Notes under the pieces: generated by a model
Told to the model about the DNA's origin: nothing
Databases searched by the model: none
The model's input: only the letters and a program-made list of their open reading frames with translations
DNA from: Geitlerinema sp. BBD 1991-9
GTDB lineage: Bacteria > Cyanobacteriota > Cyanobacteriia > Cyanobacteriales > Geitlerinemataceae
Length of the DNA stretch: 64,000 nucleotides
Assembly: GCA_001657325.1 (NCBI GenBank)
Contig: LWRO01000030.1
Location: forward strand, 1-64,000
Reading direction: 5' to 3'
Translations under genes and position numbers: made by a program
Shown here: positions 8,687 to 18,271 of the stretch, piece after piece
Layout of the letters: each line of letters begins with the position of its first letter
Position numbering within the stretch: the first letter of the stretch is position 1

Positions 8687-9742
8687 ATGATGGTCAACGC
8701 TTCGGCGGATCTCGCAACGCAAACCCAAGCCCGCAAAGCCGATCACCTGCGGATTTGCCTGGAGGAAGACGTGCAGTTTCGCCAAACAACGAACGGTTTA
8801 GAACGCTATCGCTTCACGCACTGCTGCTTACCCGAACTCGATTTCGACGAGATCGACCTCCAAACACAATTTTTGGGCAAATCCCTCGGCGCACCGCTGC
8901 TCGTTTCTTCCATGACTGGCGGTACAGACATCGCAAAAACCATCAACACTCGTCTCGCCCACGTCGCACAACACTATCGCCTCGCTATGGGGGTCGGGTC
9001 TCAGCGTGTCGCAGTGGAAAATCCCGACGTAACGGATACCTTTGCCGTGCGTTCCGTCGCACCGGATATCCTACTGTTTGCCAACATCGGTGCGGTACAA
9101 CTGAACTATAACTACGGTCTCGATGAATGTCGGCGCGTGGTGGAATCGATCGAAGCCGATGCCCTCGTTTTACATCTCAATCCCCTCCAAGAATGCGTGC
9201 AAACACGCGGAGATAAAAACTTTCGGGGATTGCTTGACAAAATACAAGTTTTGTGTTCTAAGATTTCCGTTCCGGTTGTCGCCAAAGAAGTCGGCAACGG
9301 CATCTCCACGGAAATGGCGAAAAAGCTAATCGAAGCCGGCGTGAGTGCCATCGACGTAGCCGGTGCCGGAGGAACGTCTTGGGCGAAAGTCGAAGCCGAA
9401 CGGGCGAAGGACTTCAAACAGCGCCGTTTAGGAGCAACCTTTGCCGATTGGGGTATTCCCACCGCTGACTGCGTTTTGGGGGTGCGTTCCGTCAGTGCCG
9501 ACGTTCCCCTCATCGCCTCGGGGGGGTTGCGCGATGGCGTAGATGCGGCCAAAACCTTCGCGCTCGGGGCCGATCTCGCCGGTCTCGCGACTCCGTTCCT
9601 CAAAGCTGCTGCAGACTCCGTCGAAGCCCTCGACGAACTGGTACAAGTGCTGATCGCCGAAATGACTACCGTGTTGTTCTGTACTGGACAGGGATCGATC
9701 GAGGACTTCAAACGCGCAGACTGTTTGCACCCACTACAATGA
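8687..9742 (+). CDS. fni: Type 2 isopentenyl-diphosphate delta-isomerase (FMN)
   Basis: The product is about 351 residues from the tandem ATG at 8687. The open frame extends upstream to 8465, but that part overlaps chlM antisense and is not conserved. The enzyme interconverts IPP and DMAPP. It shows the TIM-barrel FMN family features: [14 protein letters not shown], the [11 protein letters not shown] loop, [39 protein letters not shown] and [15 protein letters not shown]. Cyanobacteria use this flavin-dependent type rather than the type 1 Idi. A second isoprenoid gene, ispH, lies 4 kb downstream on the other strand. A GC-rich inverted repeat follows the stop. Confidence 0.95.
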   Translation: MMVNASADLATQTQARKADHLRICLEEDVQFRQTTNGLERYRFTHCCLPELDFDEIDLQTQFLGKSLGAPLLVSSMTGGTDIAKTINTRLAHVAQHYRLAMGVGSQRVAVENPDVTDTFAVRSVAPDILLFANIGAVQLNYNYGLDECRRVVESIEADALVLHLNPLQECVQTRGDKNFRGLLDKIQVLCSKISVPVVAKEVGNGISTEMAKKLIEAGVSAIDVAGAGGTSWAKVEAERAKDFKQRRLGATFADWGIPTADCVLGVRSVSADVPLIASGGLRDGVDAAKTFALGADLAGLATPFLKAAADSVEALDELVQVLIAEMTTVLFCTGQGSIEDFKRADCLHPLQ

Positions 9743-9763
9743 GATCGTCCTAAGATCGTTCGT

Positions 9764-9786
9764 CGGCCGCATCACGGCCGTCTTTA
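9764..9786 (+). terminator. Possible terminator after fni
   Basis: CGGCCG (9764-9769) and CGGCCG (9775-9780) form a GC stem around CATCA and are followed by TCTTTA. The T run is short. It lies between fni and sppA, separated from the sppA start by only about 35 bp. Confidence 0.4.
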
Positions 9787-9817
9787 CGCAGCCAACTGCT
9801 CGCCATCTCCCGGATTT

Positions 9818-11620
9818 ATGCGCGATTTTTTTAAAAACATTCTTGCCACAGTTGTTGGTTTAATCCTCTTTTCTGCGATCGGCTTGGGCGGGTTAATCTT
9901 CCTCGTTGTTAGTGCGACCTTGCGAGAAACCGCCCCCCAAGTGAAAGATGACTCCTTACTCGTTTTGGATCTCGCCGTCAGCATCGACGACACCGAGCCC
10001 ACTTCGACCACTGGCGAAGCGCTACAGCGGGCCCTCGAAGACGAAGACGCCCGAACCCTGACTTTGCGAGATGTCGTCAAAGCCATCGACCACGCCGCCA
10101 CCAACGATCGAATCGTCGGACTTTTCATTCAAGGCACGCCGGGAGAAATGACCAGCGGATATGCCAATTTGGTAGAAGTTCGCGCGGCGCTCCAGCGATT
10201 TCGAGATGCTGGTAAACCCATCATTGCCCACGATCGAGACTGGACGGAACGAGAATATTACCTCGCCTCAACCGCCAGCGAACTCTCGATCGATCCCCTG
10301 GGTTTAGTCGTTATCGACGGCTTGAGTGCCGAAAGTTCTTTCCTAGCTGGAGCGTTTGATAAATACGGCATCGGCGTACAAGTGGTGCGTGTCGGGAATT
10401 ACAAATCTGCTGTGGAACCCTTCACTCGTCAAAACTACAGCCAGGAAAACCGCGAGCAACTCCGAGGAATTCTGGCGGATTTGTGGAATCACTTCGCCAA
10501 CACCGTCGCTCCCGATCGAGATTTGACAGGCGATCGAGTGCGCGAGATCGCCAATACCCAAGGTCTGCTCTTAGCCAACGAAGCCGTAACGGCCCAACTG
10601 GTCGATCGAGTTGCCTACGACGACGAAATCGTGACGCGGTTGAAAGAAATCACCAACGTCACCGAGTCTGACGAATCGTTTCGGCGCATTAGCACGAGCC
10701 GTTACATCGACATCACCAATCCCGCCGAAAACGGCGATTTTGCCAACGTCGGTGAAAACGAAATCGCTGTGATTTACGCCGAAGGCCCCATCGTAGACGG
10801 CGAAGGGGGCCTTCGACAGATTGGTGGAGATCGATTTGCCCGACAACTTCGATCGTTACGCCTCGACGACGACGTGAAAGCCGTGGTGTTGCGCGTCAAC
10901 AGTCCCGGTGGCAGCGCGGTCGCCTCCGAAGTCATCAAGCGGGAAGTGGAACTGATTCGGGAAGTCAAACCCGTGGTCGTCTCGATGGGGAACGTCGCCG
11001 CATCGGGAGGCTATTGGATTTCTATGGCAGCGGACGAGATCGTCGCGCAACCGAATACAGTGACCGGATCGATCGGCGTGTTCGGCGTATTCTTCAACGT
11101 CCAAGAACTCGGTAACGAAAACGGCGTCACTTGGGACGTGGTCAAGACGAGTCCCTTTGCAGACTTCGACACCGCCGCCCGTCCGAAAACTCAGCAAGAA
11201 TTGGCGTTAGCACAAAAGTTCGTCAACACCATTTATCAGCGTTTTATTCAACAGGTTTCCAACTGGCGAGAGCTACCCCTGGAAAACGTCCAGCAAATTG
11301 CCCAAGGCCGGGTGTGGTCGGGGTTCGATGCGTCGCAAAACGGGTTAGTCGATCGATTGGGCGGTTTGGAAACGGCAATTGCAGCGGCCGCAGAACGGGC
11401 CGAATTGGGGGAAGATTGGACAGTTCGGGAATATCCCCGCGTCAAGAGTTTTGAGGAACAGCTAATCGAGGATTTGTTTGGCGTTCCCGACGAGACGGTG
11501 TTACCCGAACCTCTGGCAGGCCTGTGGGAGGAGATGCAATCGAGCCTCACCGACCTCTCGAGTTATAACGATCCTCGCGGGGCTTATACGCGATTGCCGT
11601 TTACACTCAACATCGATTGA
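9818..11620 (+). CDS. sppA: Signal peptide peptidase SppA, long form
   Basis: The product is 600 residues, the long (67-kDa, two tandem S49 domains) form. An N-terminal membrane anchor spans residues 8-33 (ILATVVGLILFSAIGLGG). The catalytic Lys is K196 in VGNYKSAVEPF, within the N-terminal domain, and the nucleophile is S396 in VAASGGYWISMAADEI, within the C-terminal domain; together they form the Ser-Lys dyad. The enzyme degrades cleaved signal peptides and, in cyanobacteria and chloroplasts, is linked to light acclimation and antenna turnover. The adenylate cyclase gene begins nine bases after the stop, so co-transcription is likely. Confidence 0.95.
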   Translation: MRDFFKNILATVVGLILFSAIGLGGLIFLVVSATLRETAPQVKDDSLLVLDLAVSIDDTEPTSTTGEALQRALEDEDARTLTLRDVVKAIDHAATNDRIVGLFIQGTPGEMTSGYANLVEVRAALQRFRDAGKPIIAHDRDWTEREYYLASTASELSIDPLGLVVIDGLSAESSFLAGAFDKYGIGVQVVRVGNYKSAVEPFTRQNYSQENREQLRGILADLWNHFANTVAPDRDLTGDRVREIANTQGLLLANEAVTAQLVDRVAYDDEIVTRLKEITNVTESDESFRRISTSRYIDITNPAENGDFANVGENEIAVIYAEGPIVDGEGGLRQIGGDRFARQLRSLRLDDDVKAVVLRVNSPGGSAVASEVIKREVELIREVKPVVVSMGNVAASGGYWISMAADEIVAQPNTVTGSIGVFGVFFNVQELGNENGVTWDVVKTSPFADFDTAARPKTQQELALAQKFVNTIYQRFIQQVSNWRELPLENVQQIAQGRVWSGFDASQNGLVDRLGGLETAIAAAAERAELGEDWTVREYPRVKSFEEQLIEDLFGVPDETVLPEPLAGLWEEMQSSLTDLSSYNDPRGAYTRLPFTLNID

Positions 11621-11629
11621 GCGGGCGAT

Positions 11630-13408
11630 ATGAGTCTCCGTCAAAAAACGCTGCTGCTCGTTGGGGTGCTTCTCGTCAGTTCGATCGTTGCATTATCAGC
11701 CAGCCTCGCGACGATTTTGCTCGGAAGCTTTGCACGGTTGGAACGGCAACACGCCGAGCGGAACGTCGAGCGGGCCCGGGCAGCGTTAGAAGCTGAAATC
11801 GAGGCGCTCGATCGAATGGCCCAAGATTGGGCGACCTGGGATGACACCTATGGTTATATCGAAACTCGCGATGAAGATTACCGGCGCAATAATCTCATCG
11901 AAAATACATTTGTCAACCTTCAACTCAACCTACTGTTGTTGTTGAAGGCTGACGGTGATGTGGTGTTCGAGCAGGGTTACGATTATTGGCGAGAACGTTC
12001 AGCCCCCGTTCCCGAAAACCTGTTGCGGAAACTGTTTCCTCAGCGCATTTTAGTCGATCGACTCGATCCGAAAACTCGCGTCAACGGCTTGTTATTGCTA
12101 GACGAGGGAATTCTCACGATCTCAACTCAACCCATCCTCACCAGCGAAGGTACCGGTCCGAGGCGAGGAACGCTCGTGATGGGGCGCTATTGGGACACGC
12201 AACGCACGAGTCAGTTGGCCCGGCGCACGCAACTCGATCTTTCCCTATACCGTCTCGATACGCCCGTCGAAACGATTCGTGAGGGAAACGATATCCCTGA
12301 AGATGTCCTACGGGTTCGATCGAAACTCGGGCCGGTGAAAGGTAGTGGGAACGGCGACGATCCGACCCCAGTTTTTATCGAAGCTCTCAATGAAGATTCG
12401 ATCGTCGGCTATACCCTCCTCAAAGATATTTTTGGAACGCCGATCGTTCTCTTGCGCGTCGAACTTCCCCGCGATATTTACCAACAGGGGCAAATCGCCC
12501 TTCGGTATTTAGTCGTTTCGCTGTTGCTGGTGGGTCTCTTACTGAGCGTTGCTGTCTTACTTCTCCTCGAAACAACAGTCTTACGTCGCCTGAGTCATCT
12601 CAGTTCCGACGTTCAACAAATCGGCAACCGCAGCGATTTATCGCTACGGGTACACGAAAGCGGTAACGACGAACTCAGTCGCCTCGGCCATACCGTCAAT
12701 GGAATGTTAGAGCGTTTAGAAATCGGAGCAAAAGCCTTAGCAGAAGAACAGGAACGGGCGGAAAATCTGCTTTTAAACATTTTGCCTGAAACCATTGCCG
12801 ATCGACTCAAACACGATCGAAGCGCGATCGCCGAAAACTTCGACGAAGTGACGATTTTATTCGCCGATATCGTCGGCTTTACGCAACTGTCCGCCCAGTT
12901 AACCCCCATTAAGTTAGTCGAGTTGCTCAATCGGATGTTTTCAACGTTCGATCGACTGGCCGAACAACTGAATTTAGAAAAAATTAAAACCATCGGTGAT
13001 GCTTACATGGTGGCGTCGGGGCTGCCATTACCTCGTCCCGATCACGCTGAAGCGATTGCGGAAATGGCCCTCGAGATGCAAGCAGCTGTTCGGCGATTTC
13101 ATGACGAAGGCGGCCATCCGTTTCAAATTCGTGTTGGTATGAATTCCGGCGTTGTGGTGGCAGGTGTGATCGGTCAGAAAAAGTTTATTTACGATCTTTG
13201 GGGAGACGCAGTCAATATAGCTAGTCGCATGGAATCGTCGGGAAAACCCGGGCAAATTCAAGTGACGCAAGCAACTTACGAAATACTCAAAGATAAATAC
13301 ATTTTAGAAGCGCGAGGAGCGATACAGGTTAAAGGAAAAGGAGAAATGCAGACCTATTGGCTGAAAGGGCGCAAGGGCGATCGATCCGAAATCCACTTCT
13401 CAAATTAG
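11630..13408 (+). CDS. CHASE4-HAMP adenylate cyclase (class III)
   Basis: The product is 592 residues. A membrane helix (5-30) is followed by an extracytoplasmic CHASE4 sensor (about 40-280, with MAQDWATWDDTYGYIE), a second membrane helix (about 288-312), HAMP (LLETTVLRRLSHLSSDV) and a short helical linker (LAEEQERAENLLLNILPE). The cyclase domain follows (about 395-590). FADIVGFTQLS and KIKTIGDAYM carry the metal Asp residues and the substrate Lys; YDLWGDAVNIASRME carries the Asp expected for ATP, not GTP, together with the transition-state Asn/Arg. It should make cAMP in response to a periplasmic cue. It is probably in an operon with sppA, an unusual pairing. A strong terminator follows. Confidence 0.92.
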   Translation: MSLRQKTLLLVGVLLVSSIVALSASLATILLGSFARLERQHAERNVERARAALEAEIEALDRMAQDWATWDDTYGYIETRDEDYRRNNLIENTFVNLQLNLLLLLKADGDVVFEQGYDYWRERSAPVPENLLRKLFPQRILVDRLDPKTRVNGLLLLDEGILTISTQPILTSEGTGPRRGTLVMGRYWDTQRTSQLARRTQLDLSLYRLDTPVETIREGNDIPEDVLRVRSKLGPVKGSGNGDDPTPVFIEALNEDSIVGYTLLKDIFGTPIVLLRVELPRDIYQQGQIALRYLVVSLLLVGLLLSVAVLLLLETTVLRRLSHLSSDVQQIGNRSDLSLRVHESGNDELSRLGHTVNGMLERLEIGAKALAEEQERAENLLLNILPETIADRLKHDRSAIAENFDEVTILFADIVGFTQLSAQLTPIKLVELLNRMFSTFDRLAEQLNLEKIKTIGDAYMVASGLPLPRPDHAEAIAEMALEMQAAVRRFHDEGGHPFQIRVGMNSGVVVAGVIGQKKFIYDLWGDAVNIASRMESSGKPGQIQVTQATYEILKDKYILEARGAIQVKGKGEMQTYWLKGRKGDRSEIHFSN

Positions 13409-13421
13409 CGAATCCAATTGC

Positions 13422-13460
13422 CCCCGTAGAGTCCTTGTATGCAAGGACTCTACGGGGTTT
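13422..13460 (+). terminator. Strong stem-loop after the cyclase gene
   Basis: A perfect 16-bp stem, CCCCGTAGAGTCCTTG with its complement at 13442-13457, closes a TATG loop and is followed by TTT. It starts 13 bases after the cyclase stop. The sequence resembles the short interspersed palindromes common in cyanobacteria, so it may be a repeat reused as a terminator. Confidence 0.7.
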
Positions 13461-13976
13461 CAGGCGAGCAGGCAAAAACACCCTTCCGGAATCGGATTGG
13501 GTACGATCTCTCTTCTGTCAGATCGGGGTGAGATCCTGTTAGAAAAAGATCTTGTAGCTCTTGAAGGACGTGAACTTGGGAGATTGTATTCACCAAAAGT
13601 CTACAAATTGTAGAATTCAAGTCGAAATATTTCCCAACCCCTTTTCTCGAGAAGCATTAAACAACTGCGATCGGGATTTTCACTCCGAAAATAACAAAAA
13701 AGGGATGATAGGTCGAGCTGGAGGAAATCCGATAAAATCTCGATCGTTAAAACCTAGAGCGCCAGTACAGAAGTCAGGAGACTTGATGTTGTAATGGGGT
13801 GGATGCGTTGGCGGGAATTTTACGAACTGGACTTTCACCAAATTCGATTGCCCGCGAACACACCCTACGCAACTTTTGTACCACTGCTCTAGAGGGTATC
13901 TGTAATAAAGAGTATTGAGTTGGATCGAAAAAAATTAACCCAACTCAAAATAGCTTTCGATCGAACAACACAAAAA
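13461..13976. other. Intergenic gap with one miniature element
   Basis: This gap of about 515 bases between the cyclase gene and ispH contains no convincing gene. Its main content is the inverted-repeat element at 13754-13892. A 77-codon open frame (13561-13794) has no start context and no recognisable sequence. Confidence 0.6.
13754..13892. mobile_element. Miniature inverted-repeat element, family B, copy 1
   Basis: A 139-bp element has imperfect 21-bp terminal inverted repeats. The left end begins CTAGAGCGCCAGTACAGAAG and the right end, read inward on the other strand, begins CTAGAGCAGTGGTACAAAAG. A second copy with the same ends but a shorter, different centre lies at 39851-39968. It has no coding capacity. 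No target-site duplication was clear by eye. Confidence 0.6.
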
Positions 13977-15182
13977 TCAAACTAATGCCACAGCCTTAAG
14001 CTGAAAAATCTTTTCGATCGTCTCTTCAACTGATTTGTCCGGTGTCGAAGCTCCCGATGTAACCCCAACGACTAGCTTTCCTTCCGGAATCCAGTTTTCT
14101 GTGACTTCGATATCTCGTTCGAGGGGTTTGTGTTCGATCCGATTTCCCGGTCCGATTCGATCGGCACTGTCAATGTGATACGAAGGAATCCCGTGTTCGA
14201 TGGCGATTTCCTGTAAGTGCGTGGTGTTCGACGAATTGAAGCCGCCAATAACGACCATTAAATCGATATCTTCTTCGACCAATTCCAGCATCGCATCTTG
14301 GCGTTCCTGAGTTGCATCGCAGATGGTGTTAAACGCCATAAAGCGATCGTTGAGTTCAGTCGGCCCGTACTTTTGCAACATCGTGCGTTCAAACAATTTC
14401 CCAATCTGTTCTGTTTCGCTTTTCAGCATTGTTGTTTGATTCGCAATACCCAAACGATCGAGATCGAAATCGGGATCGAAACCTTCCGAACAAGCATTCT
14501 GGAATTTTGCCAAAAATTCCGATCGATCGCCGCCGTTGAGGATGTAATCGGCAACATATTGGGCTTCCGTGAGGTTGAGAACGACCAAATACTTGCCGGC
14601 AAACGAAGTCGTAGCGAGGGTTTCTTCGTGTTTGTACTTTCCGTGAACGATCGAGGTGTAATCGCGTTTTTTATGTTTTTCGACGCTGTTCCAAACCTTC
14701 GAGACCCAAGGACAGGTCGTATCGACAATCGTACACCCTCGATCGTTCAGCAGTTGCATTTCCTGAACGGTTGCTCCGAAAGCTGGGAGAATCACCACAT
14801 CTCCAGATTGCACGCTCGAAAAATCTTTTTGTCCCTCGATCGTCTCGATAAACCCGACGTTCATCTCCCTTAGGCGTTGGTTAACCCCTGGATTGTGGAT
14901 AATTTCGTTCGTAATCCAGATGCGCTCGTTCGGGAACTGAGTACGGGTTTCATAGGCGATGGCTACCGCTCGTTCGACTCCCCAGCAAAACCCGAAGGCT
15001 TCCGCCAGACGAACCGTCACGTCACCGCGCCTGAGCGTGTTGTTATTGGCGCGAATTTCCCCGATGAGGTTGCTTTGGTACTCCGTTTTCAGCATCCCTT
15101 CCACTTCCTCTTCGCGACCGAAACCGCGACGGTGGTAGTTTTCGGATTGTTGTAGCGAGCGTTTGAAAGCTTTCGTGTCCAT
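13977..15182 (-). CDS. ispH: 4-hydroxy-3-methylbut-2-enyl diphosphate reductase
   Basis: The product is about 401 residues from the Met reading [20 protein letters not shown]. The frame opens further upstream to 15281, but that part overlaps the next gene and is not family-like. IspH makes IPP and DMAPP in the last step of the MEP pathway using a [4Fe-4S] cluster. The three cluster cysteines are seen in [21 protein letters not shown] and [14 protein letters not shown]. The N-terminal extension of about 80 residues and total length near 400 are normal for cyanobacterial and plant IspH. The SGNH hydrolase gene ends 35 bp upstream on the same strand. Confidence 0.96.
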   Translation of the reverse strand: MDTKAFKRSLQQSENYHRRGFGREEEVEGMLKTEYQSNLIGEIRANNNTLRRGDVTVRLAEAFGFCWGVERAVAIAYETRTQFPNERIWITNEIIHNPGVNQRLREMNVGFIETIEGQKDFSSVQSGDVVILPAFGATVQEMQLLNDRGCTIVDTTCPWVSKVWNSVEKHKKRDYTSIVHGKYKHEETLATTSFAGKYLVVLNLTEAQYVADYILNGGDRSEFLAKFQNACSEGFDPDFDLDRLGIANQTTMLKSETEQIGKLFERTMLQKYGPTELNDRFMAFNTICDATQERQDAMLELVEEDIDLMVVIGGFNSSNTTHLQEIAIEHGIPSYHIDSADRIGPGNRIEHKPLERDIEVTENWIPEGKLVVGVTSGASTPDKSVEETIEKIFQLKAVALV

Positions 15183-15217
15183 AGTTGCTTGGCGCGAGTT
15201 TGGTGTCGTCAGTGTTG

Positions 15218-16063
15218 CTATTCTACCGAGTTCGACGGCTGAGAATGCTGAGCGTCGAAGACGATTAAGGCCGTGCGCCAAATCTCATAACCGCGTCGGT
15301 TCAGGTGGAGTCCATCTGTACTGAGATCGGTTCGCAGTTCGCTTCGATCGTTGCTAAATAGGGTATACAGGTCGAGATACGTTGCACCTTCCACCTCGGC
15401 GATCGCTTCGAGACGGGCGTTGAGGTTGCGAATGCGGGAGTTCGGAATGGCAAGTAACTTCTCGCGACCTTCCCAAGTGGCGTTTTCACCGCTATGGGGC
15501 AGAATCGACTGAACCACCACCTGCGCCTTTGGGTGAATCCAGAGAATATCTTTAATGATTTTGCGGTGGTTTTCCAAAATCGTTTCGTCGTCAACACCTC
15601 TTAAAAGGTCGTTGATGCCGATGGTTACGAAAATTTTTTCAGGCTTTGTCTCGTCGAGGAGAGGTAGGCGTTTGTAGAGTCCGCCAGAGCCTTCCCCGGA
15701 AATACTCTGATTGAGCCACGTTACGCCAGGAGGTAAAAGTTCGTTGGGAAACCACAAACTGATAGAATCCCCGGCGAGGACGTACAAGCGTTCGGGGGGT
15801 TCAGCGGCGACGGCGTCCGCTTCCTTTTCGAGGATGGCCACCCAATCTTCATAGGAAAGATGTTGTTTCTCTCCAATTTCCGGCGTGGGTGTTGGCTGAG
15901 GTACGGGCGTTTCGCGGACGGTGGAAACTGAGGCATCAGCTCGCACTGCTGGCGACCAATTTCCCTCTCGCCACAGAAGCACGCTGACCGTAGCCATTAA
16001 AACACCGTTGGTGGCCAGGGAGATCGCCGCCCAAGCGGGAAAGTGCGTCGAGGGTGTAGGCAC
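15218..16063 (-). CDS. Membrane-anchored SGNH/GDSL hydrolase
   Basis: The product is 281 residues. An N-terminal hydrophobic helix (about 10-30) acts as signal or anchor and is followed by a Pro/Thr-rich linker. The SGNH catalytic blocks are all visible: block [11 protein letters not shown] (Ser nucleophile), the Gly block in [11 protein letters not shown], block [12 protein letters not shown] (Asn) and block [12 protein letters not shown] (Asp-x-x-His). It should be a periplasmic esterase or lipase-like enzyme with an unknown substrate, such as acylated polysaccharide or lipid. It lies directly upstream of ispH on the same strand and could be co-transcribed with it, though no functional link is apparent. 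Confidence 0.85.
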   Translation of the reverse strand: MPTPSTHFPAWAAISLATNGVLMATVSVLLWREGNWSPAVRADASVSTVRETPVPQPTPTPEIGEKQHLSYEDWVAILEKEADAVAAEPPERLYVLAGDSISLWFPNELLPPGVTWLNQSISGEGSGGLYKRLPLLDETKPEKIFVTIGINDLLRGVDDETILENHRKIIKDILWIHPKAQVVVQSILPHSGENATWEGREKLLAIPNSRIRNLNARLEAIAEVEGATYLDLYTLFSNDRSELRTDLSTDGLHLNRRGYEIWRTALIVFDAQHSQPSNSVE

Positions 16064-16108
16064 TGGCTCTCATCGAAAATGCTATTTGCTTTCGATCGTA
16101 CACCTTTT

Positions 16109-16337
16109 ACAGTGAACAGTGAGCAATGAGCAGTGAACAGTGGGGAGTAAGCAGTGGGGAGTGAGCAGTGAACAGTGAGCAATGAGCAGTGAACAGTGGG
16201 GCAGTGAACAGTGGGGAGTAAGCAGTGGGGAGTGAGCAGTGAACAGTGAGCAATGAGCAGTGAACAGTGGGGAGTGAGCAGTGGGGAGTGAGCAATGAGC
16301 AGTGGGGAGTGAACAGTGGGGAGTAGGCAGTAAGCAG
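16109..16337. repeat. Tandem heptamer tract (AGTGAGC/AGTGAAC/AGTGGGG)
   Basis: About 229 bases are built almost wholly from degenerate 7-base units such as GCAGTGA, ACAGTGA and ACAGTGGGG, with larger blocks of about 60-90 bases repeated inside. It is a short tandemly repeated repetitive (STRR) tract of the kind known in filamentous cyanobacteria. Open frames across it are artefacts of the repeat. There are no spacers, so it is not a CRISPR array. Confidence 0.9.
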
Positions 16338-16354
16338 CGTCTTCCGGCTGAGAT

Positions 16355-16381
16355 TAGGCAACCCGAGACGGTTGTCCCTAC
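16355..16381. repeat. Second copy of the GGCAACC palindrome
   Basis: GGCAACC at 16357-16363 is followed by a degenerate inverted arm GGTTGTCC and CTAC. It matches the element at 1764-1790 in about 20 of 27 positions and sits between two oppositely oriented heptamer tracts. Confidence 0.45.
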
Positions 16382-16403
16382 AGACTTCTGTTGTATAACT
16401 CTT

Positions 16404-16437
16404 CACTGCTCACTGCTCACTGCTCACTGCTCACTGC
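16404..16437. repeat. Inverted heptamer tract (CACTGCT)n
   Basis: Nearly five units of CACTGCT are the reverse complement of the AGCAGTG units in the tract ending at 16337. The two tracts could pair as a large cruciform. Confidence 0.85.
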
Positions 16438-16478
16438 AAAAGAACCCCAGTATTCTCGAGATACCGGGGTTCTTTGGG
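16438..16478 (-). terminator. Terminator of the ammonium transporter gene
   Basis: On the minus strand AAAGAACCCCGGTATCTCG is followed by the complementary AATACTGGGGTTCTTTT. The stem of about 13 bp with flanking A and T runs can work in both directions. It begins about 25 bases after the amt stop codon. Confidence 0.75.
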
Positions 16479-16501
16479 TTTAGTTTGAGGACGTTAAAGT
16501 G

Positions 16502-18022
16502 TTACATCATGCTTCGATCGCCAGGCATACCGCTCGGCATCGAACTGGTAATTCCACTTGAGGACGTTTCTTTGAGAAATCCACTGTAGGCTTCCATGCC
16601 GTGTTCGCCGATATCCAAACCGTTGAACTCTTCTTCTTCGCCGACTCGGATACCACCCACGACGGCACTAATGGCATACCAGAAGATAAAGCTCATCAAG
16701 ACGGTGAAGCCACCAATAGTCAGAATACCGATGGCTTGGGCAATGATGTTGCCACCGCCGAAGATGCCGACAGCCAGGGTTCCCCAAGCACCGTTGACTA
16801 AGTGGACGGAAATCGCACCGACAGGGTCGTCGATTTTGACAACGCTATCGAAGAAGGACACAGAGTAAACGACGAGGATGCCACCAATCGCACCCGTTAA
16901 CGCAGCCCCCCAGTAGGGCATGGCATTACAGCCTGCGGTGATCGCAACCAAACCAGCCAGGATACCGTTGATGGTCATGGTCAGGTCGGGCTTGCCGTCT
17001 TTGAGCCAGGACGTAAAGGTTCCCGTCACACCACCAGCGGCAGCAGCCAGGTTCGTGGTCACGGCGATGTAAGCGATGTTGGACGTAGCTGCCAACTCAG
17101 AACCGGGATTAAATCCAAACCAGCCGATCCACAGGATCAAACATCCGAGTGTGGCGAGACTCAGGTTGTGACCGGGCATCGCACGAGGTTGTCCGTCTTC
17201 GTATTTGCCCAGACGGGGCCCGAGGATGGCAGCACCGACGAGAGCTGCCCAGCCTCCAACGGAGTGTACGACAGTCGATCCGGCAAAGTCAGCAAACGAC
17301 CAAGCTCCGTCCGGGCCGAAAGAAGACAGCATTCCACCCCCCCAAACCCAGTGACCGGAGATGGGATAGGAAATTCCAGTGAGGAGAAGGCTGAAAATAA
17401 TGAACGCATCGTATTTGATCCGTTCGGCAACTGCACCCGAAACGATGGTTGCAGCGGTAGCAGCGAAGGCGACTTGGAACAGGAACGAGACGGAAATGGG
17501 CAAGCCCGCTGGGAAGGGATCGAGTCCGTAGGTGGCCGGATCGCCGCTACTGAGGAACCAACCGCCTAAGCCGAGGAAGCCGTTACCGCCGGAACCGTAC
17601 ATCAAGGAGAAGCCGAATCCCCAATACGCAACCGTTGCTAGGGCAAAAACGATCAGGTTTTTCGAGAGAATGTTAACGGCGTTTTTATGACGACACAGTC
17701 CAGTTTCGAGCATCCCGAACCCGGCGTTCATAAAAATGACCAAGACAGAGGCGACGAGAATCCAAACGGTGTTGAGAACCCCTTGGACGTAAGCGGGATC
17801 GGTGATGTCTTCAGGAATTTCAATGGCTTGGGGGTCGGCGGCTGTTGCTGCCAAATCCCACACTGCCACGATGAGGGCAGCCAGGGGAATACAAGCGATC
17901 CAGTAAATTGGAATTCGCTTGAAGAGAGAAATGAGTCTGCCAAACAACGGAATACGGGCAAGACCGCGATTCGATCGCTGTTTGGATCGGTTGCGTTTTC
18001 TAAGCGTAAGCTGAGAGGTCAT
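16502..18022 (-). CDS. amtB: Ammonium transporter, AmtB/Amt1 family
   Basis: The product is 506 residues with an N-terminal basic extension and signal-like helix, then 11 membrane helices. Family landmarks include the first helix [25 protein letters not shown], the pore region [14 protein letters not shown], the pore His in [16 protein letters not shown], the GFNPGSEL loop and [15 protein letters not shown] carrying the second pore His. It should conduct ammonium across the plasma membrane. The cytoplasmic tail includes [12 protein letters not shown]. Upstream lies a long leader with a hairpin and an NtcA-like site, consistent with nitrogen control. The encoded order and length match cyanobacterial Amt1 proteins. 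Confidence 0.95.
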   Translation of the reverse strand: MTSQLTLRKRNRSKQRSNRGLARIPLFGRLISLFKRIPIYWIACIPLAALIVAVWDLAATAADPQAIEIPEDITDPAYVQGVLNTVWILVASVLVIFMNAGFGMLETGLCRHKNAVNILSKNLIVFALATVAYWGFGFSLMYGSGGNGFLGLGGWFLSSGDPATYGLDPFPAGLPISVSFLFQVAFAATAATIVSGAVAERIKYDAFIIFSLLLTGISYPISGHWVWGGGMLSSFGPDGAWSFADFAGSTVVHSVGGWAALVGAAILGPRLGKYEDGQPRAMPGHNLSLATLGCLILWIGWFGFNPGSELAATSNIAYIAVTTNLAAAAGGVTGTFTSWLKDGKPDLTMTINGILAGLVAITAGCNAMPYWGAALTGAIGGILVVYSVSFFDSVVKIDDPVGAISVHLVNGAWGTLAVGIFGGGNIIAQAIGILTIGGFTVLMSFIFWYAISAVVGGIRVGEEEEFNGLDIGEHGMEAYSGFLKETSSSGITSSMPSGMPGDRSMM

Positions 18023-18075
18023 TGTTAGACTTTGGATGTTGGTATGCGAACACTCGATCGAACTCGATCGAGTCC

Positions 18076-18118
18076 CGAACGGTTCTTCCGGTAATCGGGT
18101 TAGAGCCGTTCGTTTTTT
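18076..18118 (+). terminator. Hairpin with T run in the amtB leader region
   Basis: CGAACGGTTCT (18076-18086) pairs with AGAGCCGTTCG (18102-18112) with one wobble and is followed by six T on the plus strand. No plus-strand gene ends here; the neighbour is amtB on the minus strand. It could end an antisense transcript, or form a stem in the 5' leader of amtB when read on the minus strand. Confidence 0.45.
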
Positions 18119-18257
18119 AACAACAACACCTCGGGGAACGCTTGGCGAACTCCCAGTCTGTCCAAAGCTGCCATGCCGTTGCGCCCCCAGAGGAACTGAT
18201 GGTTGAGAGACGCGGTTGAGTCACATTGATTCCACCAATTCTTATCGGGTTGATTCT

Positions 18258-18271
18258 GTATAGAAAATTAC
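18258..18271 (-). promoter_or_regulatory. NtcA-like site GTA-N8-TAC upstream of amtB
   Basis: The sequence GTATAGAAAATTAC matches the NtcA consensus GTA-N8-TAC. It lies about 236 bases before the amtB start. No clear TAN3T box was seen at the ideal 22-23 base distance, so the promoter itself is uncertain. Amt genes are commonly NtcA-activated in cyanobacteria. Confidence 0.45.

Noticed and set aside
13561-13794. 77-codon frame between the cyclase gene and ispH
   Set aside because: Its end overlaps the terminus of a miniature element and the sequence is low in family-like features.
16109-16337. CRISPR array
   Set aside because: Units are 7 bases with no unique spacers of 30-40 bases, and no cas genes are present.
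16107-16406. 99-codon frame with repeating residues such as AHCSLFT
   Set aside because: It is only the translation of the heptamer tandem tract.
18023-18120. Glutamine (glnA-type) riboswitch in the amtB leader
   Set aside because: The stem CGAACGG/CCGTTCG lies in reverse order to the known P1 stem and the conserved CGGAAGTAGG core is absent.
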